A DNA stretch of 11,616 nucleotides. It comes from an uncultured Oscillospiraceae bacterium. Lineage in GTDB: Bacteria; Bacillota; Clostridia; Oscillospirales; Ruminococcaceae. The notes beneath the pieces are model-generated. The model was not told the DNA's origin and did not search any database. It saw only the letters and a list, made by a program, of their open reading frames with translations. The position numbers and the translations under genes were made by a program. Within the stretch, counting starts at the first letter, position 1, and every line of letters starts with the position of its first letter. This document shows positions 6,006 to 11,616 of the stretch, piece by piece. The stretch is from positions 1 to 11,616 of the forward strand of contig CAJGEB010000019.1 in NCBI GenBank assembly GCA_904502045.1, in the 5' to 3' direction.

Positions 6006-6635
6006 ATGAGAAAAGAGTATATAATACAGAGAATTGAAAATAGAGATGCCGGAATATGTTGGGAGGACGTAGAGGAAGCCAACATAAATGAGTATCCGTG
6101 GCAGGGGTACCGAAATGCTCCGAGCGCGTCGGCAAAAGTAGTGATGACGGCGGAGGGATTTTGGTGCCGTTTGAGAGCGTGTGAGCGCGAGCTGAGAGCG
6201 GAGATAAAAGGCGGCGAGGGGAATATACAAGAGGACAGCTGCCTTGGATTTTTGTTTAATCCCGCACCGGAAGTATCGGATGAATATATGAGCTTTGAGT
6301 TTAATCCGGCAGGAGTTTCGCGGGTCAGCATCGGAGCTGAAAAATCGGGCCGTCGAGAGATAGCTTTGGAGATAAAGGCGAAAAATTTTCTGCAGAGCGA
6401 CGTAGTGTTTACGAAGGAAGAAACCTTGTGGGGAACCGATTTTTTCATCTCCCTTAAAGAGCTTGACGGATTTTATAAAGGAGCGCAGTACAACAGCGGA
6501 AAGAAGATGTGGGGTAATTTTCACAAATGCGGGATATTGACGACGCACCCGCACTATTCGTGCTGGAATATGATAGACAGCGGAAGACCTGATTTTTATA
6601 AACCTGAGTATTTTGGAGAACTGATAATATTTTAA
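6006..6635 (+). CDS. Carbohydrate-binding module 9-like (CBM9/DOMON-type) protein, cytoplasmic
   Basis: The 209-residue product looks like a stand-alone CBM9-like beta-sandwich. The closing block carries GNFHKCG (170-176), HPHYSCWN (181-188), PDFYKPEYFGEL and a hydrophobic end. This aromatic-rich C-terminal pattern is typical of proteins annotated as carbohydrate-binding family 9-like. There is no signal peptide or membrane span, so it should stay in the cytoplasm, unlike classic CBM9 modules on secreted xylanases. I chose ATG 6006 (MRKEYII), 10 nt after AGAGG (5991-5995); the longer frame back to TTG 5973 would overlap the promoter. It is the first gene of the unit, 24 bp ahead of recJ. Family assignment is from motif memory and fairly sure; ligand and role are unknown. 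Confidence 0.72.
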   Translation: MRKEYIIQRIENRDAGICWEDVEEANINEYPWQGYRNAPSASAKVVMTAEGFWCRLRACERELRAEIKGGEGNIQEDSCLGFLFNPAPEVSDEYMSFEFNPAGVSRVSIGAEKSGRREIALEIKAKNFLQSDVVFTKEETLWGTDFFISLKELDGFYKGAQYNSGKKMWGNFHKCGILTTHPHYSCWNMIDSGRPDFYKPEYFGELIIF

Positions 6636-6659
6636 AAGGAATCGGACGGTAAAAGAGCG

Positions 6660-8702
6660 ATGAGAAAATGGGAGCTCAGAAGAAGAGAAAAGGAAAGAGC
6701 AGAGGAGATATGCAGGGAGTTTGGCGTATCTCGAATAGTAGCGGACATTTTAGCAGCTCGCGGAATGGAAGAGATGGGTGACGCGAGCGAATTTTTATCA
6801 TACGAAAAGAGTTTTGCGGATCCGTTTATATTGAAGGATATGGATAAAGCGGCGGAGCGTATAAACAGAGCGCTTGAATGCGGAGAGAAGATATGCATAT
6901 ACGGAGACTACGACTGTGACGGAATAACCTCAACTGCGCTGTTATATTCTTATTTTGAGAGTATTGGCGCAGATATTTGTTATTACATACCGGACAGAGA
7001 GAAGGAAGGCTACGGACTGAATAAGCGGGCGATAAGAGCGATAAAGAAGTTTGGAGCGGGACTTATCGTAACGGTAGATAACGGAATTGCGGCGGTAGAA
7101 GAGATAGATTACGCTGCTGAGCTTGGACTTGACGTTGTAGTAACGGACCACCATAAGCAAAAAGGAGAGCTTCCGAGAGCAGTAGCGGTGGTGGATCCGC
7201 ACAGAGCAGATGAAAGCGGAATATTAGGGGAGCTTGCAGGAGTAGGAGTAGCGTTCAAGCTTGTGTGCGCCCTTGAAAATGACGACGGATTCGGTGTTTT
7301 AGAGAGATACGGAGATATAATAGCAATCGGAACGGTGGCGGATATAACTCCGCTTAGGAAGGAAAATCGGCTCATAGTAAAAAGAGGACTTGAGCTTATA
7401 GAAAATACAGAGAATGCAGGAATACGAGCAATAATGGAAAGCGCAGGACTTTCGGATAAAAAGATAACATCTGAATCGATCGGTTTTGGAATAGCGCCGA
7501 GGATAAATTCTGCGGCAAGGCTTGGGGATCCGAAACAAGCGCTTACTTTACTGCTTTGTGATGATGAGGAATACGCAGCGGAGATAGCACAGGAGCTTGA
7601 AGGGTTAAATCTAAGCCGCAAAGAAGAAGACAAGCGGATAATGGAGGACGTTGAGCGGATAATAAAGGAAAAGCCCGAGATTTTGTATCAGAGAGTACTT
7701 GTTATATGGGGAGAAGGGTGGCATAACGGGGTAATAGGAATTACCGCAGCGAAGATACTTGAGAAATACGGTAAGCCCTGCATACTTATTTCGATAAACG
7801 GAGAAGAAGCAAGAGGATCTGCGCGCAGTATCGAGGGATTTTCGATAATAGATGCGATATCGAGCTGCGGAGATATGTTGGTCAGATACGGAGGACATGC
7901 GATGGCTGCCGGACTGACTGTAAAAACTGAAGCTATAGAAGCTTTTTGTGAAGGAATACAGCAGTATGCGGAAGAAAAGTATGAAGAGATGCCGCAGTAT
8001 ATACAGAGGATAGACAGGCTGCTGCATCCATCAGAGATAACGGTGGAAGAGATAGCGAGGTTATCGGTACTTGAACCCTTCGGGTGCGGAAATGAGTCAC
8101 CTGTATTTGCGATACGGAAGCTTAAAATCGAAGGGATATACCCGATAGGAGATAATAAGCATATAAGACTCAAGCTCGCAAGGGACGGAGGGGGAGTATC
8201 GGCTGTATATTTCGGCGTTACCGCAAAGGGTTTTCCGTTCAGTGTCGGAGAAATTGTAGATATAGCGGTGGCATGCAGTGTAAATGAGTATAACGGAGAA
8301 GAGAGAGTTACTGTAAGAATACTCGATATAAGACTCGCACAGTTACATCAAGAAATGATATTTGCGGGAAAATCTGCATACGATAAATACTGTAAAAGCG
8401 GAGTGCTTGACAGCGATAATTTGCCGAGCCGAGAGGATTTTTCGGTAATATACAAATATTTGAAGAGCTGCAACGGATATAGCTTTGGGTATGAAAGGCT
8501 TTGCGAGCGGGTTTCGGGAGAAGGAATAAACTACTGCAAGATGCGACTTGCTTTGGAGGTTCTTGAGTACGAGGGACTTATAGAGATAAGCGATAATGAC
8601 GGATGTGAAAGAATAGATACGGTAAAATATGAGGGCAGAGCGGATCTGTTCAATTCTGAAGCATATAAGAAGATAGAAGCTTGTGTAAGGCAAGTGGAAT
8701 AA
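6660..8702 (+). CDS. recJ: Single-stranded-DNA-specific exonuclease RecJ
   Basis: 5'-3' ssDNA exonuclease of recombinational and mismatch repair, acting in the cytoplasm. At 680 residues it is longer than E. coli RecJ (577) and typical of Firmicutes. The DHH phosphoesterase core shows DYDCDG (83-88), VTVDNGI (near 139-145), DHH (163-165) and VVDPH. The DHHA1 domain has GWHNGVIGI (about 352-360) and the GGH metal/substrate motif (411-413). An OB-fold domain begins around LEPFGCGNESPVF (about 468-480). The last ~110 residues look like the extra helical or winged-helix part seen in Bacillus-type RecJ. The ATG at 6660 has only a weak Shine-Dalgarno (AAAAGAG, 6651-6657), so translation may depend on the upstream CBM9-like gene 24 bp away. 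Rel follows after 31 bp; the apt gene often found between them is absent. Confidence 0.96.
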   Translation: MRKWELRRREKERAEEICREFGVSRIVADILAARGMEEMGDASEFLSYEKSFADPFILKDMDKAAERINRALECGEKICIYGDYDCDGITSTALLYSYFESIGADICYYIPDREKEGYGLNKRAIRAIKKFGAGLIVTVDNGIAAVEEIDYAAELGLDVVVTDHHKQKGELPRAVAVVDPHRADESGILGELAGVGVAFKLVCALENDDGFGVLERYGDIIAIGTVADITPLRKENRLIVKRGLELIENTENAGIRAIMESAGLSDKKITSESIGFGIAPRINSAARLGDPKQALTLLLCDDEEYAAEIAQELEGLNLSRKEEDKRIMEDVERIIKEKPEILYQRVLVIWGEGWHNGVIGITAAKILEKYGKPCILISINGEEARGSARSIEGFSIIDAISSCGDMLVRYGGHAMAAGLTVKTEAIEAFCEGIQQYAEEKYEEMPQYIQRIDRLLHPSEITVEEIARLSVLEPFGCGNESPVFAIRKLKIEGIYPIGDNKHIRLKLARDGGGVSAVYFGVTAKGFPFSVGEIVDIAVACSVNEYNGEERVTVRILDIRLAQLHQEMIFAGKSAYDKYCKSGVLDSDNLPSREDFSVIYKYLKSCNGYSFGYERLCERVSGEGINYCKMRLALEVLEYEGLIEISDNDGCERIDTVKYEGRADLFNSEAYKKIEACVRQVE

Positions 8703-8733
8703 TTTTGAGAAGTTCCGTAAGGGGAAAGTGAAG

Positions 8734-10914
8734 ATGGACGAATTACTGAAAAGGATAATGACCGCTATTGAGAAGAGCGGAAGGCAGTATGATACTGCGG
8801 TAATTGAAGAAGCGTATATGCTGGCTAAGGAAGCGCATAAAGGGCAGAAAAGGGAGTCGGGGGATGAGTATATTACTCATCCTGCTGAAGCTGCGCTTAT
8901 ACTTATAGAGCTCGGAATGGATGAAGAAACGATAACAGCAGCGTTGTTGCATGACGTAGTGGAAGATACAGCGGTAACGCTTGAGGAGCTGAAGAGAAAA
9001 TTCGGACAATCTGTAGCAGACCTTGTTGACGGAGTAACAAAGCTGACAAAGCTGAATTTCACAACAAAAGAGGAGCAGCAGGCGGAGAATATAAGGAAGA
9101 TGCTGCTTGCGATGGCTAAGGATATAAGAGTAATCATCATAAAGCTCGCGGACAGACTGCATAATATGAGAACGATGAGTGCTAAGAGTGAAGCGAAGAG
9201 AAGAGAGAAAGCGCTTGAAACGATGGAGGTTTATGCTCCGCTCGCGCACCGCCTCGGAATATACACGATAAAAGAGGAGCTTGAGGATGCAGCGATAGAA
9301 TATTTGGATCCGATAGCTTACGAAGAGATAAATTTGAGATTGGCGAGTGAAAAAGAGGATAGGAACGAGTTTTTGCAGTTGATAAAAGACAAGCTGTATA
9401 ACAGAATAAAGCCGGAATATCCTGATGTTTATATAGAGGGCAGAGTAAAGAGCATATACGGAATATACCGCAAGGTATATATGAACGGAAGAGCGTTTGA
9501 GGAGATATATGATATATATGCGGTAAGGATAATAGTGGACTCGGTAAACGAGTGCTACAACATTCTCGGAATAATACACGATATGCTGACGCCGATACCG
9601 AACAGATTCAAGGATTATATATCTACGCCCAAGCAGAATATGTATCAGTCGCTGCACACAACGGTAATAGATAAAGGGCAGATGCCGTTTGAGGTACAGA
9701 TAAGAACGTGGGATATGCACCACACGGCTGAATACGGAATAGCTGCGCACTGGAAATATAAAGAGGGAATAACGGGTCCCACAGATAGATTAGACGAGCG
9801 GCTTTCGTGGATAAGACAGCTTTTAGAGGTACAAAAGGAGTCTGATGACGTTCAGGATATCGTGCGTTCGATAAAGAGCGACTTATCTCCTGAAGAGGTA
9901 TTTGTGTTTACTCCGAAGGGGGACGTAAAGAGTCTGCCGCTGGGAGCAACGGTAATAGACTTTGCGTACGCGATACACACTGCGGTAGGAAACAAGATGG
10001 TCGGAGCGAAAGCTGACGGAAAGATGGTACCCATCAATCACCAACTGAAAACGGGGATGATAGTTGAGATAATTACCTCAAACGTGCAGGGGCGCGGACC
10101 AAGCAGGGACTGGCTGAATATTGTAAAAACGAGTGAGGCTCGGAACAAGATAAGAAGCTGGTTTAAGAAGGAGAAGCGCGAAGAGAACGTGCTTGAGGGA
10201 CGCACAGAGATAGAGAAAGAGTTCAAGCGCAATAATATGGAATTTACTGCCGAGGAATACGAGCAGTTTATAGATGAGATAGCGCGTCGGCAGAAGTATC
10301 TGACGACAGAGGATTTTTATGCGGCAATAGGATACGGCGGAGTATCTCTTACGAAGATAATGCCGAGGATAAAGGATGAGTATCAGCGGAGTTATCGTAC
10401 TGAGGAGACCCCGTTTATAGAAAAAGCAGTACAGAAGAGCAAGAGGGAGCGCAAAGCGTCAGGCGGAGTAATAGTCGAAGGACTTGAAGAATGTCTTGTA
10501 AAATTTGCACATTGCTGTAATCCGCTTCCGGGTGACGAGATAATAGGGTTTGTGACTCGCGGATACGGAGTATCTATACACAAAAAGGACTGTGAAAATG
10601 CAGTTCGGGGAATAGAAGACGAAAATCAAAAAGGACGTTGGGTAAGCGCCGAGTGGGAAACGAGCGCAAAGGAGACATACAAATCCACGATAGAGATACT
10701 TGCGCTTGACAGAGGCGGACTTTTGGCGGATGTAAGTGTAGCGCTGGCGAATTTACGGATACCGATACATTCGCTCAATGCGCGGGAGCTTAAGGACGGA
10801 CACGCGGCGATAGAGATAACCTTTGGAGTCACGGGCGTGGAGCAGCTGAAAATAGTGATATCGAACTTCCAGCGCATTTCGGGAGTCGTTTCGGTAGAAA
10901 GAAAAACGAGGTAG
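8734..10914 (+). CDS. relA: Bifunctional (p)ppGpp synthetase/hydrolase Rel (RelA/SpoT family)
   Basis: Makes and degrades the stringent-response alarmone (p)ppGpp on and off the ribosome. It is 726 residues, close to Bacillus Rel. The N-terminal HD hydrolase has H49, H73-D74 (HDVVED) and D140 (ADRLHN), all metal/substrate residues, so hydrolysis should be active. The synthetase domain has D260 (EIYDIYAVR), RFKD at 291-294 (the RXKD form of bifunctional enzymes, not the EXDD of synthetase-only RelA), YQSLHT, and E320 in PFEVQIRT. A TGS domain starts at VFVFTPKG (389), a Cys-rich zinc-finger domain has HCCNPLPGD (C594-C595), and an ACT/RRM domain ends the protein. I chose ATG 8734 because AAGGGG (8719-8724) lies 9 nt upstream; GTG 8728 would be only 3 nt away. 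dtd follows after 5 bp, a conserved Firmicute arrangement. Confidence 0.97.
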   Translation: MDELLKRIMTAIEKSGRQYDTAVIEEAYMLAKEAHKGQKRESGDEYITHPAEAALILIELGMDEETITAALLHDVVEDTAVTLEELKRKFGQSVADLVDGVTKLTKLNFTTKEEQQAENIRKMLLAMAKDIRVIIIKLADRLHNMRTMSAKSEAKRREKALETMEVYAPLAHRLGIYTIKEELEDAAIEYLDPIAYEEINLRLASEKEDRNEFLQLIKDKLYNRIKPEYPDVYIEGRVKSIYGIYRKVYMNGRAFEEIYDIYAVRIIVDSVNECYNILGIIHDMLTPIPNRFKDYISTPKQNMYQSLHTTVIDKGQMPFEVQIRTWDMHHTAEYGIAAHWKYKEGITGPTDRLDERLSWIRQLLEVQKESDDVQDIVRSIKSDLSPEEVFVFTPKGDVKSLPLGATVIDFAYAIHTAVGNKMVGAKADGKMVPINHQLKTGMIVEIITSNVQGRGPSRDWLNIVKTSEARNKIRSWFKKEKREENVLEGRTEIEKEFKRNNMEFTAEEYEQFIDEIARRQKYLTTEDFYAAIGYGGVSLTKIMPRIKDEYQRSYRTEETPFIEKAVQKSKRERKASGGVIVEGLEECLVKFAHCCNPLPGDEIIGFVTRGYGVSIHKKDCENAVRGIEDENQKGRWVSAEWETSAKETYKSTIEILALDRGGLLADVSVALANLRIPIHSLNARELKDGHAAIEITFGVTGVEQLKIVISNFQRISGVVSVERKTR

Positions 10915-10919
10915 GAAAA

Positions 10920-11375
10920 GTGAAGGCAGTAATACAAGCGGTTAGCTCGGCTGCGGTATGGGCAGAAGGGGAGCTAACGGGGAAAATCGGTCGCGGAATG
11001 ACGCTGTTACTTGGAGTAAGTGTTAACGATACCGAAAAAGAAGCGAAATTTCTTGCGAAGAAGGCTGCAAATTTAAGAATATTTAAGGATGCGGAAGATA
11101 AGCTGAATCTGTCGGTAAAGGATATTGGCGGGGGAATTTTGGTGGTATCTAATTTTACTCTTTGCGCTAACAGTGAGAAGGGAAACAGACCGTCATATAT
11201 TGAAGCGGCGCGGCCTGAGCAAGCGGAGCCGTTATATGAGCTGTTCAAGAAGGAGCTTGCGGGTAACGGAGTAGAAGATGTGGCTTGCGGAAGATTTGGA
11301 GCGGAAATGAGAATAATGCAGGAAAATGACGGACCGACAACGATAATTTTAGATACCGACGTAATAATGAAATAG
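10920..11375 (+). CDS. dtd: D-aminoacyl-tRNA deacylase (DTD)
   Basis: Hydrolyses D-amino acids (and glycine mischarged on tRNA-Ala) from tRNA, a cytoplasmic proofreading homodimer. The 151-residue length is normal. Visible features are the N-terminus MKAVIQAVSSAAV, NLRIF and NLSV segments, SNFTL at 77-81 (catalytic Thr80; many homologues have SQFTL), RPS near residue 91, and the cross-subunit Gly-Pro motif GP at 138-139 in NDGPTTIIL. The start is GTG 10920, 8 nt after GAGG (10908-10911), only 5 bp past the rel stop, so coupled translation with rel is likely. Nothing is missing except the Gln-to-Asn change beside the catalytic Thr, which I take as a family variant. Confidence 0.96.
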   Translation: MKAVIQAVSSAAVWAEGELTGKIGRGMTLLLGVSVNDTEKEAKFLAKKAANLRIFKDAEDKLNLSVKDIGGGILVVSNFTLCANSEKGNRPSYIEAARPEQAEPLYELFKKELAGNGVEDVACGRFGAEMRIMQENDGPTTIILDTDVIMK

Positions 11376-11387
11376 GCGGGAGAAGCT

Positions 11388-11616
11388 ATGAAAATTCATA
11401 AGATACAGGTAGGAATGCTGGGTACGAACTGCTATATTATAGGAGACACAGGCGAAGAAGGGGTAATAATTGATCCGGGAGCTAACGCAGAAATAATAAA
11501 GAAAGTAATCAAGAGTGAAGGAATTATTCCGAAAGAGATACTTCTGACACACGGACATTTTGACCATATCGGTGCGGTGCGGGAGCTTATGGAGGAGTAC
11601 GGAATAAAGGTGCGAG
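11388..11616 (+). CDS. Metallo-beta-lactamase-fold hydrolase (glyoxalase II-like), 3'-truncated by the window end
   Basis: The first 76 codons are visible and open to the window edge. The protein starts MKIHKIQVGMLGTNCYII and continues to IDPG (28-31) and the zinc-binding motif THGHFDHIG (H55, H57, D59, H60). This is the pattern of the small (~200-residue) YcbL/GloB-like hydrolases that follow rel and dtd in many Firmicutes. Substrate is not inferable; hydroxyacylglutathione or other thioester hydrolysis is the usual guess. The ATG at 11388 lies 5 nt after GGGAG (11378-11382) and 12 bp after dtd, so it belongs to the same operon. Confidence 0.9.
   Translation, partial: MKIHKIQVGMLGTNCYIIGDTGEEGVIIDPGANAEIIKKVIKSEGIIPKEILLTHGHFDHIGAVRELMEEYGIKVR

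Noticed and set aside
5709..6554. 281-codon minus-strand open frame across the azlD end, a terminator and the CBM9-like gene
   Set aside because: It crosses a terminator and a strong plus-strand promoter, overlaps two supported genes, and has no family motif.
8743..9750. 335-codon open frame on the minus strand inside rel
   Set aside because: It is antisense to a certain gene, its translation is low-complexity (rich in Tyr, Arg, Ile, Leu) with no motif, and it is explained by biased sense-strand codons.
1..11616. CRISPR arrays, tRNA/rRNA genes, insertion sequences or integration sites
   Set aside because: No regularly spaced repeats, cloverleaf-like intergenic segments, transposase motifs or flanking inverted repeats were seen; intergenic regions are all under about 205 bp.

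Overview
The window looks like chromosomal DNA from a strictly anaerobic, low-to-moderate GC Firmicute, most likely a Clostridia-class (gut-type) bacterium. The evidence is an oxygen-sensitive class III ribonucleotide reductase, the Firmicute gene order recJ - rel - dtd - MBL hydrolase, strong AGGAGG-type ribosome binding sites, sigma-A-type promoters with extended -10 elements, and heavy use of ATA (Ile) and AGA (Arg) codons in most genes. No mobile element, CRISPR array, rRNA or tRNA was seen.

Layout. (1) Positions 1-2528, + strand: the 3' part of nrdD, whose product carries a redoxin domain (CPNC) fused to its C-terminus, followed 12 bp later by trxB and a hairpin terminator. Together they suggest an electron path NADPH -> TrxB -> fused redoxin -> NrdD active site. 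(2) Positions 2529-3538, + strand: a single-gene unit with a perfect 12-bp inverted repeat over its -35 box, a possible 7-codon leader ORF, and an unrecognised secreted acidic protein ending in an xPxTG-like sorting signal (APSTG, hydrophobic stretch, basic tail). It ends at a bidirectional terminator shared with the next, convergent operon. (3) Positions 3543-4736, - strand: two overlapping genes for small chromate-transporter (CHR) family proteins, with their own promoter. (4) Positions 4799-5930, + strand: azlC-azlD, a branched-chain amino acid exporter pair, with promoter and terminator. (5) Positions 5956 to the end, + strand: one apparent operon with a clear promoter. It encodes a CBM9-like cytoplasmic protein, RecJ, the bifunctional (p)ppGpp enzyme Rel, D-aminoacyl-tRNA deacylase, and the start of a metallo-beta-lactamase-fold hydrolase that runs off the window.

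Nearly every base is accounted for; the longest gene-free stretches are 2490-2693 and 4676-4856, and both hold regulatory elements described below. Most genes belong to well-known families. The parts that merit a second look are the NrdD-redoxin fusion with its Cys-rich linker beside trxB, the operator-controlled surface protein with its leader ORF, and the CBM9-like gene heading the recJ-rel operon.
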